This document shows positions 24,014 through 32,638 of a stretch of 51,384 nucleotides of DNA, one piece after another. The stretch spans positions 37,374 to 88,757 of the forward strand of contig NZ_JANLJJ010000011.1 in NCBI RefSeq assembly GCF_029255545.1. The letters run 5' to 3'. Position numbers and translations under genes: made by a program. A model generated the notes under the pieces. That model searched no databases and was not told the DNA's origin. It worked only from the letters and a program-made list of their open reading frames with translations. Positions within the stretch are counted from its first letter, which is position 1. The number at the start of each line of letters is the position of its first letter. The DNA comes from Ferrovibrio sp. GTDB lineage: Bacteria; Pseudomonadota; Alphaproteobacteria; Ferrovibrionales; Ferrovibrionaceae.

Positions 24014-24577
24014 ATGACGAACCATGCCAGCCTGATCGAGATCGCCGGCCCGGATTATCCGGTGCTGATCGACATGCGTTATGCCGGTCCCGCCAACATC
24101 ACCGGCCTGCCGATCTACAAACGCGCCGGCTGTTTCCTGAATCCGGAAGCCGCCACGCTGCTGCGGCGCGCCATCGCGCTTGCCGCGCAGATCGAGCTGC
24201 GGCTGAAGGTCTTCGATGCCTTCCGCCCCACCGAGGCGGCCTGGGCCTTGTGGAATCATAATCCCGATCCGAATTTCCTCGCCGATCCACGCAAGGGCTC
24301 GCCCCATTCGCGCGGTGCGGCGGTGGATGTCACACTGGTCGATGCCGAGGGCCGCGAATTCGACATGGGCACCGATTTCGACGCCTTCACGCCGCTGGCC
24401 TTCCACGGCAGCCTCGACATCACGCCGTCGCAGCAGCGCAACCGCGCCCTGCTGCTGGGCATCATGACCGCCGCCGGCTGGGACTTCTACCGCAATGAAT
24501 GGTGGCACTACCAGCTTTTCCAGCCGCGCCGCTATCCGCTGCTGTCGGATGCGGCGGCCGGCACGTCGATGATGTGA
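24014..24577 (+). CDS. D-alanyl-D-alanine dipeptidase, VanX/DdpX family
   Basis: This 187-residue zinc dipeptidase hydrolyses D-Ala-D-Ala. Visible active-site residues are R71 (FDAFRPTEAA), zinc ligands H98 and D105 in SPHSRGAAVDVTL, then E162 and H165 in NEWWHY. The frame is open from 23999, but ATG at 24014 has AGGAGAAGG at ideal spacing. No signal peptide is present, so it acts in the cytoplasm, more consistent with a DdpX-like catabolic role than with vancomycin resistance (no vanH or vanA nearby). Its 3' end overlaps the convergent oxidoreductase gene by 46 bp. Confidence 0.92.
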   Translation: MTNHASLIEIAGPDYPVLIDMRYAGPANITGLPIYKRAGCFLNPEAATLLRRAIALAAQIELRLKVFDAFRPTEAAWALWNHNPDPNFLADPRKGSPHSRGAAVDVTLVDAEGREFDMGTDFDAFTPLAFHGSLDITPSQQRNRALLLGIMTAAGWDFYRNEWWHYQLFQPRRYPLLSDAAAGTSMM

Positions 24578-25701
24578 TCCGGAATGACATGGCCGGCGGC
24601 CCAGCGCGCGGCCGCGTCGAAGTCTTCCTTCTCCTGCAGTACGGCGGCGATCTTCTCGCCCAGCACCGGGCCGAACTTGAAACCGTGGCCGGACGTGCCG
24701 CACAGCGCGAAGCCGCGCGCGCCGAGGCGGCGGAACTGGAAGCGTTCCTCGGGCTCGACATCATAGAAGCAGGTCTTGCCCTGCAGGATGCGATAGCCTT
24801 CCAGCCCGGCGATGCGGTGGCGCGCATTGTCCAGGATGGCGTCGATCTCGGCCGCTGACGGCTCGCGGTCGCCGCCCGGATCGGCGGTGGGGCCAAACCG
24901 GTGGTCGCCGATCTTGAGGCCCGTGCGCATGCCATCCCGCGTCACCCGCGGCGGCACCAGATAAAAGCCCTTCGTGGCGCCGATCTCGAGCAGCATCGGC
25001 GCGGCATGCCAGGCGGCGGTGAATTCCGCCGGCGGCTGCAGATAGACGATGGTCTGGCGCGACGGACGCGATACCGGCGCCAGATCGGGCAGCAGCTGGC
25101 CGGTCCACGGCCCGGCCGCGACCAGGATGCGATCGGCGCGCAGGCCGTTGCCATCGGCCAGGCGGAGCGTGCCGGCTTCGGCATCCAGCGCCGCCACCGC
25201 CTTGCCGGTGAGCAGCGGCACGCCGCGTTCGCGCAGGTGACTGCTGAGCGCGGCGATGATCGCTTCGGCAAACAGCAGGCCGCCCGAGGGGCAGTAATAG
25301 GCATCCTCCAGGCCATCGCCGACCAGCATCGGCCAGCGGCCGGTCACCGCCTCGGCGTCGAAGGCGAGATGCTCGATCTCCTCGGCGGCCAGCGCCACCA
25401 CGCATTCCTTCGCCCAGCTGTCGCCCGCGCCGCTCAGGACCAGCGTGCCGGTTTCGGCATAGAAGCGCATCTTGAGATCGCCCCACAGCCGTTCCCAGCC
25501 ATGATACGCCTCGCGCACCATGCGCAGATAGCCGCGCTGCGCGCCGTAGGGGTAGCGGATCAGGCGATGCTGGTCGACCGAAGTGCCGAGCGGATTGGGC
25601 AACGCGCCCTGCTCCACGACGCTGACATCGGCGCCGGCGCGCTTGAGCGCCCAGGCCGCGGAAAGCCCGACGATGCCGCCGCCGACGATGATGGTCTTCA
25701 T
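24532..25701 (-). CDS. FAD-dependent amine/amino-acid oxidase, monomeric sarcosine oxidase-like
   Basis: This is a 389-residue DAO-family flavoprotein. The N-terminal Rossmann motif is IIVGGGIVGLSAAWALKRAG. The C-terminal flavin region includes GFALCGTSGHGFKFGPVLGE. A Cys near residue 310 (KTCFYDVEPEERF) sits where monomeric sarcosine oxidase and N-methyltryptophan oxidase attach FAD covalently. The substrate is probably a secondary or N-methyl amino acid, but identity is uncertain. It follows the ornithine-cyclodeaminase-like gene by 16 bp, suggesting an amino/imino-acid pathway. Confidence 0.85.
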   Translation of the reverse strand: MKTIIVGGGIVGLSAAWALKRAGADVSVVEQGALPNPLGTSVDQHRLIRYPYGAQRGYLRMVREAYHGWERLWGDLKMRFYAETGTLVLSGAGDSWAKECVVALAAEEIEHLAFDAEAVTGRWPMLVGDGLEDAYYCPSGGLLFAEAIIAALSSHLRERGVPLLTGKAVAALDAEAGTLRLADGNGLRADRILVAAGPWTGQLLPDLAPVSRPSRQTIVYLQPPAEFTAAWHAAPMLLEIGATKGFYLVPPRVTRDGMRTGLKIGDHRFGPTADPGGDREPSAAEIDAILDNARHRIAGLEGYRILQGKTCFYDVEPEERFQFRRLGARGFALCGTSGHGFKFGPVLGEKIAAVLQEKEDFDAAARWAAGHVIPDHIIDVPAAASDSSG

Positions 25702-25717
25702 ATCTGCCTGCCCGGTG

Positions 25718-26674
25718 TCATTCGTTGGCCATCACGCTGGCAACCACCAGCTCGGCGGCCGCGAGATCTTCAAGAGCGGTGCCGACCGATTTGAACAGCG
25801 TGATCTCGTCGTCATGGCCACGCGCGAAGGCATCGGCGCGGCACAGATCAAACAGATCGCCGCGCACCTGCTCGGCCGTCAGCAGCCCGTGTTTCAGCGG
25901 CACCACCAGATCGCCGGCTTCCTTCAGCGCGCCGCTGCGCGTATCGACCCAGACGGAGGCGCGCTGCAGGGCCGCATCATCGGCCTCGCGCATCTCGGGC
26001 GTGAAACCGCCCACCAGATCAACATGGCTGCCGGGCCGCAGCCAGTCGCCGCGCACCAGCGGCTCGCGGCTGAGCGTGGCGCAGGAAATCGTGTCGGCCG
26101 CGCGCACCGCGTTCTCCAGATCATCAACCACCGCGATGGCCGCGTTCAGGTCGGTGAGTTTTTCCGCTATCGCCTCGGCGCGGAAACGGTTGCGATTCCA
26201 GATCTCGATGCGCTTGTAGCGCCGCACCGCGCAATGAGCGCGGATCAGATGCGGCGCCAGCGAGCCGGCGCCGACCATCAGCAGCTGTTTCGCGTCGCGC
26301 CGCGCCAGATAATCGGCGGCCAGCGCCGAGGCGCAGCCGGTGCGGCGCAGGGTGAGCGCGACGCCATCGATCACCGCCTTCGGCGTGCCGGTCTTTGCAT
26401 CGAGCAGCAGATAGGAACCGGTGACCGAAGGCAGGCCAAGCCTGGCATTCTCGGGATAGACGCTGACCGCCTTGATGCCGATATGGCCGCCGGGCTGCCA
26501 GGCCGGCATCAGCAGCAGGGTGCCGCCGGCGCCGCCATCGGGATCTTCGATATGGAAATGGCTGCGCAGCGGCATATGGCCGCCGGTGCTGCGGAAGGCG
26601 GCGCGCAGATGCTGCACCAGCTTGCCGTAGGGCAGGGCCGCATGCACGGCAGCGGCCTCGATGCTGCGCATCAT
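25718..26674 (-). CDS. Ornithine cyclodeaminase / mu-crystallin family protein
   Basis: This is a 318-residue NAD(P)-dependent enzyme of the OCD/mu-crystallin family. Members include ornithine cyclodeaminase, alanine dehydrogenase and ketimine reductases acting on delta-1-pyrroline-2-carboxylate or delta-1-piperideine-2-carboxylate. Motifs are IGIKAVSVYPENARLGLPSV, the dinucleotide-binding MVGAGSLAPHLIRA, and GSHVDLVGGFTPEMREAD. The start is one of two adjacent ATGs (26674 or 26671), with AGGAG overlapping the lapA stop. A longer upstream frame is low-complexity and is rejected. It is paired with the oxidase downstream. Confidence 0.88.
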   Translation of the reverse strand: MMRSIEAAAVHAALPYGKLVQHLRAAFRSTGGHMPLRSHFHIEDPDGGAGGTLLLMPAWQPGGHIGIKAVSVYPENARLGLPSVTGSYLLLDAKTGTPKAVIDGVALTLRRTGCASALAADYLARRDAKQLLMVGAGSLAPHLIRAHCAVRRYKRIEIWNRNRFRAEAIAEKLTDLNAAIAVVDDLENAVRAADTISCATLSREPLVRGDWLRPGSHVDLVGGFTPEMREADDAALQRASVWVDTRSGALKEAGDLVVPLKHGLLTAEQVRGDLFDLCRADAFARGHDDEITLFKSVGTALEDLAAAELVVASVMANE

Positions 26675-26681
26675 GATGCTC

Positions 26682-26984
26682 CTAGATCGCCGGCGGCGGC
26701 ACTGACGGCAGCGTGCCGGGACCAGTGGAGGACGATGCCGCGGCCGCTTTCTGCGCCTGCATCTGGCGCTTGTGGCGGGCAGCGGCCCAAGCATTCAGGC
26801 GGCCATACGCCGCGCCCAGGATGAGGCCGGCGAGAAACACCAGGAAAACCAGCAGATAGAGCGGCAGGTCGAGAATGAAGGGCAGCGGTTCGAGACTGAC
26901 GGTTACGCCCTGGCGGTTGGAGACCGCGAAGACCACCAGGATGATCAGCAGCAGGGCAGCAAACAAAACGCGCAGGAAGCGCAT
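26682..26984 (-). CDS. lapA: LapA/DUF1049-family inner-membrane protein
   Basis: This is a 100-residue membrane protein with two helices (FLRVLFAALLLIILVVFAVS and LPLYLLVFLVFLAGLILGAAYG) separated by NRQGVTVSLEPLPFILD. A basic Ala-rich coiled tail follows. This is the LapA_dom layout, and LapA works with LapB in controlling LPS synthesis in enterics. It lies 16 bp downstream of ihfB, the conserved alphaproteobacterial order. Confidence 0.88.
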   Translation of the reverse strand: MRFLRVLFAALLLIILVVFAVSNRQGVTVSLEPLPFILDLPLYLLVFLVFLAGLILGAAYGRLNAWAAARHKRQMQAQKAAAASSSTGPGTLPSVPPPAI

Positions 26985-27000
26985 GGCGGCCCCGCGCCGG

Positions 27001-27309
27001 TTATTCGTCGGACTCGGCGGTCTGGTCGCCCGACAGATTCAGTTTTTGGCGCAATTCCTTGCCGGTCTTGAAAAACGGCACGAATTTCTCCTGCACGTCG
27101 ACGGCGGCGCCGGTGCGTGGATTGCGGCCGGTGCGCGCCGGTCGGCGTTTCACCGAAAAGGCTCCGAAACCGCGCAATTCGACGCGGTCGCCGCGCGAGA
27201 GCGCATTGGCGATTTCATCGAATATGGTGCCGACGATCCGCTCGATATCGCGTTGCGTCAGATGCTGGTTGCGTTCGGCCAGACGGTTGATGAGTTCGGA
27301 CTTGATCAT
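27001..27309 (-). CDS. ihfB: Integration host factor subunit beta
   Basis: This is a 102-residue HU/IHF-family DNA-bending protein. The N-terminal helices ([20 protein letters not shown]), the beta-saddle ([17 protein letters not shown]) and the DNA-contacting arm with its Pro ([16 protein letters not shown]) are all present. The RNPRTG arm and acidic C-terminal tail fit IhfB rather than HU. It is downstream of sppA and upstream of lapA. In relatives rpsA often precedes it; here sppA is the last gene of the block. Confidence 0.96.
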   Translation of the reverse strand: MIKSELINRLAERNQHLTQRDIERIVGTIFDEIANALSRGDRVELRGFGAFSVKRRPARTGRNPRTGAAVDVQEKFVPFFKTGKELRQKLNLSGDQTAESDE

Positions 27310-27350
27310 CGGCGTTTCCCTGCACAGTGGTGGCGGGGCCCCCTCGTTCG

Positions 27351-28280
27351 CTACTCAGGGTGCCAAAGCGAGATCAGCCCGTCAAGCTTAAGCCGTTCGG
27401 AGAAAAGGCTTTTTCCAATCAAGGCGGCAAAGGTGCGGCTGCCGACCCCGTCCAGCCAGCCGGCCGGGGGCTCCGGCGGGATGTCCTGGAGCGGCAATTC
27501 AGCGGCAATTCCCCGGTTCCGGGCCAGCCAGTCGCGCGCCTCGGCCAGGCCGCCCAGGCCGTCAATCAGCCGGTTTTCCAGCGCCGCCCGGCCGGAATAA
27601 ACCCGCCCGTCGGCCAGTTTTGCCACGGTTTCGACCGGCAGATCGCGGCGCTCGGCCACCAGTTTGACGAACCAGGCATGGGTTTCCAGCACCATGCTCT
27701 GGATCTGGGCCCGGCCTTCCGGGCTCATCGGACGGGTCGGGTTGGGCTCGGCCTTGAGCGGGCCGGACACGATGGTTTCGGCGCTGATCCCGATTTTTTC
27801 CATCAGCTTGGAGAATTCCGCAGTCTGGAACAGCACCCCGATCGAGCCGGTCAGCGAGGTTTCCCGGGCCAGCACCTGGTCGCCGGCCACCGCGATCATG
27901 TAGCCGGCCGAGGCGCCCAGGGTGCCGATCACCGAGACCACCGGCTTTTTCTCGCTCACCTTGCGGATCGCCTGGAACAGGGCCTCGCCGCCATAGGTGC
28001 TGCCGCCCGGACTGTTGATATGAATGATCAGCGCCTGCACGCGCTCGTCGGTGGCGGCCTCGTGCAGCTTTTCCATCCACCAGTCGTTCTCGGCGATCAC
28101 GCCGCTGATCTCCAGGCGGGCGACATGGGCCTGATGCCGGCGGATCACGTTGCCCGGGTCGATCCAGTACAACGCGCCGGTCGCGGCGACCACGAGAGCA
28201 AGCACGGCGACCAGGCGCCACCAGTTCAGGCGGCGCGCCAGACGGCGGCGTTCCAGCCAGGCATCGGTATCGTTTGACAT
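27351..28280 (-). CDS. sppA: Signal peptide peptidase SppA, short form
   Basis: This is a 309-residue membrane-anchored serine protease that digests leftover signal peptides. One N-terminal membrane helix ([17 protein letters not shown]) is followed by a Clp-like protease domain. The nucleophile Ser is in [10 protein letters not shown] (about residue 123), and the catalytic Lys is in [12 protein letters not shown] (about 174). The single-domain length is the SppA36 type, not the 600-residue enteric form. Confidence 0.94.
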   Translation of the reverse strand: MSNDTDAWLERRRLARRLNWWRLVAVLALVVAATGALYWIDPGNVIRRHQAHVARLEISGVIAENDWWMEKLHEAATDERVQALIIHINSPGGSTYGGEALFQAIRKVSEKKPVVSVIGTLGASAGYMIAVAGDQVLARETSLTGSIGVLFQTAEFSKLMEKIGISAETIVSGPLKAEPNPTRPMSPEGRAQIQSMVLETHAWFVKLVAERRDLPVETVAKLADGRVYSGRAALENRLIDGLGGLAEARDWLARNRGIAAELPLQDIPPEPPAGWLDGVGSRTFAALIGKSLFSERLKLDGLISLWHPE

Positions 28281-28362
28281 GGCGACAAGGTAAGGGCGGG
28301 CCGCCGGCTTGCCAAGGGAGCCAGCCGCGACAAACCCGGGAAAATCCTTGTAGTCTCGGGCG

Positions 28363-29262
28363 ATGCTGCGACTGATTGCCTTGTTTCTGCTGCTTGCCGC
28401 CGGCCCGGCCTGGGCGCAGGGCCCGGGCGGCGCGGCACCGCGCTATACGGACCGGCCGCTGTCGGCCACGCCGCTGGATCGCGCCATCACGCAACGCCAC
28501 TGGGCGCCGGGCCTAAATGACGGCTTTGTGCCGCAGGGCCTGGCCTTTGCCCGCGATACGCTGTTTGTCGGCGCCTACCAAAGCCGCAATGCGCGGCAGA
28601 ATCGCGGACCGGCGCGCATCTTCGCCGTCGATCCGCAGAGTGGCGCGGCGATCGGTGGCTTCGACCTGCCGGCCAGCATCGGCCATGCCGATGGCCTTGC
28701 CGCCCTGTCCGATGGCGGAATGCTGTTCCTCGCCGACAACAGCCGCAGCCTGCATGCCTTCGACCTGCCGCGTTCGCTGCAGGCCGGCCATGCCGTTTCC
28801 GTCGGCCGGGCGCGCCGGCTGGCCAATGAGCCGGGCCTGGGCAGCAACCTGCTGACATCCGATGGCGAGCATCTGTGGTTCGGCAGGTTCAGCCGCGATG
28901 GCGAGGCCTGGCTGGTCGCGGCCGGCATCGCAGCGCTGTTCAATGGCGACGCGGCGCCTTTCGCCCTGCGCGATGCCGCGCGCCGCATTCCCCTGCCTCC
29001 GCATGCCCAGGGCGCCAGCTTCGATTCCGCCGGACAGCTCTGGATCAGCGCCAGCAACAGCCGCATGGGCCGGCTGTATCGCCTGGATGCAAAAACCGGC
29101 GCCGTGCTGGCCGAATATCCGGCCATGGCAGGGCTGGAAGACCTGACGCATGACCGCGACGGCCGGCTCTGGGCCGTGGGCGAGGCCGGGTCGCAACGCT
29201 GGAATGCCTGGGCAACATTTTTCCCGCTGCTGTTTGCCATCGACCCGGCGACGCTGCAGTAG
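28363..29262 (+). CDS. Secreted beta-propeller-like protein of unknown function
   Basis: This is a 299-residue protein with a clear signal peptide (LRLIALFLLLAAGPAWAQ). The mature part has repeating segments such as PQGLAFARDTLFVGAYQ, IFAVDPQSGAAIGGFDLP, HADGLAALSDGGMLFLADN and LEDLTHDRDGRLWAVGE. These resemble blades of SMP-30/NHL-type propellers. No catalytic residues can be assigned. It is the first of three plus-strand genes with short gaps that end in a sterol-desaturase-like gene. Confidence 0.7.
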   Translation: MLRLIALFLLLAAGPAWAQGPGGAAPRYTDRPLSATPLDRAITQRHWAPGLNDGFVPQGLAFARDTLFVGAYQSRNARQNRGPARIFAVDPQSGAAIGGFDLPASIGHADGLAALSDGGMLFLADNSRSLHAFDLPRSLQAGHAVSVGRARRLANEPGLGSNLLTSDGEHLWFGRFSRDGEAWLVAAGIAALFNGDAAPFALRDAARRIPLPPHAQGASFDSAGQLWISASNSRMGRLYRLDAKTGAVLAEYPAMAGLEDLTHDRDGRLWAVGEAGSQRWNAWATFFPLLFAIDPATLQ

Positions 29263-29297
29263 CTTGCCCGCGCCCGCAAAGCCGCCATACTGCGGCC

Positions 29298-29720
29298 ATG
29301 GCATTGCCGCTTGATCCGACCGTGCCGCTGGCCGGCATCCTTCTGATCCTGCTTCTGGTCTGGCTGACCGGCGGAAGCCGGCACGCCCGGCTGGCCGGTG
29401 GTCATGATGCCGCCGCGCTTCTCGCGGCGCCGGAAACCGGCTTCACCACGTCCGACATCGCCGTATCGGCCGACGGCGACTGCGCCATCGCGCGGGACCC
29501 GGCCGGCCACGTGGCCGTGGTGTTCGCCAGCGGCGCGAAACTGGCGGCGCGCAGGCTGCGGCCGGCCGAGATCGTCGCCGTGACGCTGAGCGCGGGCGAG
29601 GATGGCCACGCCGTGCTGGCGATCCGCACCACCGCCTTCACGCATCCCGATTTCACCCTGCGGCTGGCGCGCACGGCGGCAGAAGACTGGCAGCGCCATC
29701 TGGCGGAGATGCCGGCATGA
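29298..29720 (+). CDS. Small membrane-anchored protein of unknown function
   Basis: This is a 140-residue protein with one N-terminal membrane helix (PLAGILLILLLVWLTGG) and a soluble remainder rich in short beta-strand-like segments. I do not recognise a family. Its stop overlaps the start of the next gene by 4 bp (ATGA), so it is translationally coupled to the sterol-desaturase-family gene and may be a partner of that enzyme. Confidence 0.65.
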   Translation: MALPLDPTVPLAGILLILLLVWLTGGSRHARLAGGHDAAALLAAPETGFTTSDIAVSADGDCAIARDPAGHVAVVFASGAKLAARRLRPAEIVAVTLSAGEDGHAVLAIRTTAFTHPDFTLRLARTAAEDWQRHLAEMPA

Positions 29721-30625
29721 GCGAACTGCCATTCGCCCTGCCCGATCCGGTGATCCTGGCGATCCCCGCCTTCGTCGGGCTGGCCGCGCTGGAAATCCTG
29801 GTCGCGCGCCTGCGCAAACAGCCGGCCTATGAACTGCGCGACACCGCCGCGTCATTGACCATGGGGCTGGTCAACCTGGTGCAGGCCGTGCTGTTTGCCG
29901 GCGTGATCTGGTCGAGCCTGCAGGCGACGTATCAATGGCGGCTGCTTGATCTGCCGTTCAATGCCTGGACCTGGCTCGCGCTGCTGTTCGCGGAAGACTT
30001 CGTCTATTACTGGTTCCACCGCCTGAGCCACGAGCATCGCATCTGGTGGGCGGCCCATGTGAACCACCATTCCTCGCAGCATTACAATCTCTCGACGGCT
30101 TTGCGGCAGCACTGGACCGGCAACCTGGCCTTCACCTGGGTGCTGTGGCTGCCGCTGGCGCTGCTCGGTTTTCCGCCGGCGCTGATCGTGTTCCAGAAGG
30201 GCATCAGCCTGGTCTACCAGTTCTGGATCCATACCGAGCAGATCCGCCGCCTGCCGCGCTGGTTCGAGGCCGCGTTCAACACGCCATCGCATCACCGCGT
30301 GCATCACGCCACCAATCCGCGTTATCTCGACCGCAACTATGCCGGCATCTTCATCATCTGGGACAAACTGTTCGGCAGCTTCGCCGCCGAAGACGATGCC
30401 GAGCCCTGCCGCTATGGCATCGTGAAGAATCTCGGCAGCTTCAATCCGCTGCGCATCGCCTTTCACGAATGGGTCGAGATCGGCCGCGACCTGCGAAAGG
30501 CCGGCTCGCTGAAAGACGCCTTCGGCTATCTGTTCGGCCCGCCGGGCTGGCGGCCCGATGGCGCCGGCATCACGTCGGACATATTGCGGGCGCGCTGGCG
30601 GGCGGAACGGGCAGCCGGCGACTAG
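29717..30625 (+). CDS. Sterol desaturase / fatty acid hydroxylase superfamily protein
   Basis: This is a 302-residue multi-pass membrane di-iron enzyme. The three histidine boxes are HRLSH (101-105), HVNHH (114-118) and HHRVHH (192-197), with a further His near 172 (WIHTEQ). Bacterial members hydroxylate or desaturate sterols, hopanoids, carotenoids or fatty acids, and the substrate here cannot be read from sequence. It is the last gene of the 28363-30625 group and convergent with the PAS_5 gene. Confidence 0.9.
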   Translation: MSELPFALPDPVILAIPAFVGLAALEILVARLRKQPAYELRDTAASLTMGLVNLVQAVLFAGVIWSSLQATYQWRLLDLPFNAWTWLALLFAEDFVYYWFHRLSHEHRIWWAAHVNHHSSQHYNLSTALRQHWTGNLAFTWVLWLPLALLGFPPALIVFQKGISLVYQFWIHTEQIRRLPRWFEAAFNTPSHHRVHHATNPRYLDRNYAGIFIIWDKLFGSFAAEDDAEPCRYGIVKNLGSFNPLRIAFHEWVEIGRDLRKAGSLKDAFGYLFGPPGWRPDGAGITSDILRARWRAERAAGD

Positions 30626-30635
30626 GATCTGTACC

Positions 30636-31199
30636 CTAGAGCGCGTCGAGCATGCCGCGGAAGGTGGCCTGCAGCACGCCCTTTTCCAGGGCCTGCATCG
30701 GAATGAGCTGCGGTTCCGGCTGTTTCGCCGGCGCGGCCGACACGCTCCAGGTCACCGCGCCCAGCACGAAGGCAACCCGGCCGGGATCGCCCTCGGCCGC
30801 CACCGGCAGCAGCAGGCGCCGCACCCGGCTCATGCCCTCTTCGGCCCAGCGCTGGGTGCTTTCGGCATAAAGCGGCTGCGCCTTGCCGATCACGGTGGCG
30901 TAGAGCTGCTCCATATGCTGGCGATAGGCGCCGCCGTATGTTTCGGCGCTGGTTTTGCCCGTGGCATCGCGGCCGAACCGCTGCACCAGCTCGGTGCCGA
31001 CCAGCCGGAACCGGACCACCTGCCCCTCGCCGGTGGGTTCGGCCAGGGCGAGGAAGGGCAGCAGGCGGCGCGGCATGTCGAGCGGATCGATGACATTACG
31101 CAGCGGCAACGCATCCTCGATCCGTCTGGCCGACCAATAGGCGGCCAGATTCAGCAGGATGCGATCATCAGCAAAGGGGAGTGGAAGACCGGCGGCCAC
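30636..31199 (-). CDS. PAS_5-domain protein
   Basis: This is a 187-residue soluble protein whose middle (about 15-150) matches the alphaproteobacterial PAS_5 family: LAAYWSARRIEDALPLRNVIDP, a central VVRFRLVGTELVQRFGRDATGK and a C-terminal strand region. The function is unknown; such proteins are often single-domain sensors without an output domain. The GTG at 31199 has no clear ribosome-binding site, so the true start may be a few codons inside. An AT-rich leader lies upstream. Confidence 0.75.
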   Translation of the reverse strand: MAAGLPLPFADDRILLNLAAYWSARRIEDALPLRNVIDPLDMPRRLLPFLALAEPTGEGQVVRFRLVGTELVQRFGRDATGKTSAETYGGAYRQHMEQLYATVIGKAQPLYAESTQRWAEEGMSRVRRLLLPVAAEGDPGRVAFVLGAVTWSVSAAPAKQPEPQLIPMQALEKGVLQATFRGMLDAL

Positions 31200-31335
31200 A
31201 ACAGGTAACGAATGGGTGAAACGGACGAATCGCGTGGGTGAACAGTGACTCGACAGTCAGATAATTTTCATTTTATTACAATGACTTACAACTTATCAGC
31301 GAATCACTCTCAGTAGAAATATCGCCCAGGGGCCA
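31200..31335. other. AT-rich intergenic segment between the ECF sigma gene and the PAS_5 gene
   Basis: From 31255 to 31325 the base composition falls well below its surroundings (runs such as ATAATTTTCATTTTATTACAA). It presumably holds the PAS_5 promoter. There is no room for, and no trace of, an anti-sigma gene after the sigma factor. Confidence 0.6.
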
Positions 31336-31917
31336 CTAGTCGCCGCCGGCCTCGCCATCCAGCTGCGTGCGCAGGCGCGCCAGGGCGAGCCGGATCCGCG
31401 ATTTTACCGTGCCCAGCGGCAGCTTCTCGCGCGCGGCGATGTCGCGATGCGACAGATCGGCGAAAAAAGCGAGCTGCAGCAGATGCATCTGGTCCGCCGG
31501 CAGCCCCTGCATGGCCCGCCGCAGCCGGGCTTCGGTTTCGGCCTGGTCGACGCCGCTGTCGGGCGCCGGCGCGTCGTCGGGCACCAGAGCCGGATCGGCG
31601 GGGTCGATTTCCGGTCGCTTTTCACGGCGCAGGCGATCAATCCGCTTGTTGCGCGCAATGGTGAACAGCCAGGTCGCCACCGAGGCCTGCGCGGCATCGA
31701 AGGTGGCCGCCCGGCGCCAGGCCACGATCAGGCTTTCCTGCGCCAGCTCCTCGGCAACATCCTCCGGCGTGCCGAGCCGCATCATGTAGGCCTTCAGCCG
31801 CGGCGCGAAATGATCATAGAGAATGGCAAACGCGGCGCGGTCGCCGGCATCGGCCACCGCCTGCATCAGCATCGCCTGGCGTTCGCGATCCATGCCGCCC
31901 GTTTCCATCGCCGCCAT
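31336..31917 (-). CDS. ECF sigma factor, RpoE/ChrR-class-like
   Basis: This is a sigma-70 family protein of about 193 residues with only regions 2 and 4. Region 2 is FAILYDHFAPRLKAYMMRLG through ASVATWLFTIARNKRIDRLRREKRPE. Region 4 is LPADQMHLLQLAFFADLSHRDIAAREKLPLGTVKSRIRLALARLR. The linker (EIDPADPALVPDDAPAPD) and the LAFF..LSH..IA segment resemble the ECF11 class, such as Rhodobacter RpoE, which is normally followed by its zinc-cupin anti-sigma ChrR. No such gene follows. Several in-frame starts exist (31917, 31908, 31893); the longer frame from 31995 has a proline-rich unlikely N terminus. Confidence 0.88.
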   Translation of the reverse strand: MAAMETGGMDRERQAMLMQAVADAGDRAAFAILYDHFAPRLKAYMMRLGTPEDVAEELAQESLIVAWRRAATFDAAQASVATWLFTIARNKRIDRLRREKRPEIDPADPALVPDDAPAPDSGVDQAETEARLRRAMQGLPADQMHLLQLAFFADLSHRDIAAREKLPLGTVKSRIRLALARLRTQLDGEAGGD

Positions 31918-32039
31918 GCTGCGCGAAGCGCCCGGATAAGGCAAGACAGCCAATGGCTTAAGCAGGCATCCCGGGGGCGGCGGCGGCGCTGCCATGATGT
32001 TGCCATGAAATCGGGTGGAAATCCCCTCCCGTCGCCGCT

Positions 32040-32633
32040 ATGTTCGCCGCCATGACCGACAAGAAGGCTTATCGACCGGCAGCTTTGCTGCTCGCCTCGC
32101 TCCTCCTTTTTCTGCCGCTCGGCCATGGCGATGCCCAGGCTCAGCAGAAGCCGCAGAAAAAGCAGACGGCTGCGAAAAGCGAGACCAAACGCATCGGCAG
32201 CTTCCAGGGCTGGGATGCCTATGAGCATACCGACCAGGGCGCCAAGCTCTGCTATCTGCACGCCCAGCCGCAAAAGAAGGAACCGGCTGCGGCCAAGCGC
32301 GGCGAGATCTATATCCTGGTGACGCATAAGCCGAAGGAAAAGATCCGCAACGAGGTGAGCATCTATTTCGGCTATCCGCTGAAAGAGAGCGTGGCGGCGC
32401 AAGCGGTGATCGGCACCGCGAATATCGAGATGTTCACCCACCAGGAAGCGGCCTGGGCGGCAGATGCCGCCACCGACCAGAAGCTGGTCGATGCCCTGCG
32501 CAAGGGCAAGACGCTGGTGGTGAAGGGCGAATCCGCCCGCGGCACCAAAACCACCGATACCTATGACCTGAACGGCTTCGGCGCCGCGCTGCAGGCCATC
32601 GACAAGGCCTGCGGCATGGGGGGAACGTCGTAA
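32040..32633 (+). CDS. Invasion-associated locus B (IalB)-like exported protein
   Basis: This is a 197-residue protein with a signal peptide ending at DAQAQ and a Lys/Gln-rich linker. An IalB-like domain follows: [56 protein letters not shown] and a closing Cys (DKACG), which may pair with the first. IalB homologues are common periplasmic proteins in alphaproteobacteria, and invasion roles are known only in Bartonella. A second ATG at 32052 is as likely a start. It ends 5 bp before rlmN. Confidence 0.75.
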   Translation: MFAAMTDKKAYRPAALLLASLLLFLPLGHGDAQAQQKPQKKQTAAKSETKRIGSFQGWDAYEHTDQGAKLCYLHAQPQKKEPAAAKRGEIYILVTHKPKEKIRNEVSIYFGYPLKESVAAQAVIGTANIEMFTHQEAAWAADAATDQKLVDALRKGKTLVVKGESARGTKTTDTYDLNGFGAALQAIDKACGMGGTS

Positions 32634-32638
32634 CCGCC

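Noticed and set aside
24014-24577. Vancomycin-resistance cluster
   Set aside because: Only a VanX-like dipeptidase is present; there is no vanH, vanA/B or vanRS nearby, and the host is Gram-negative.
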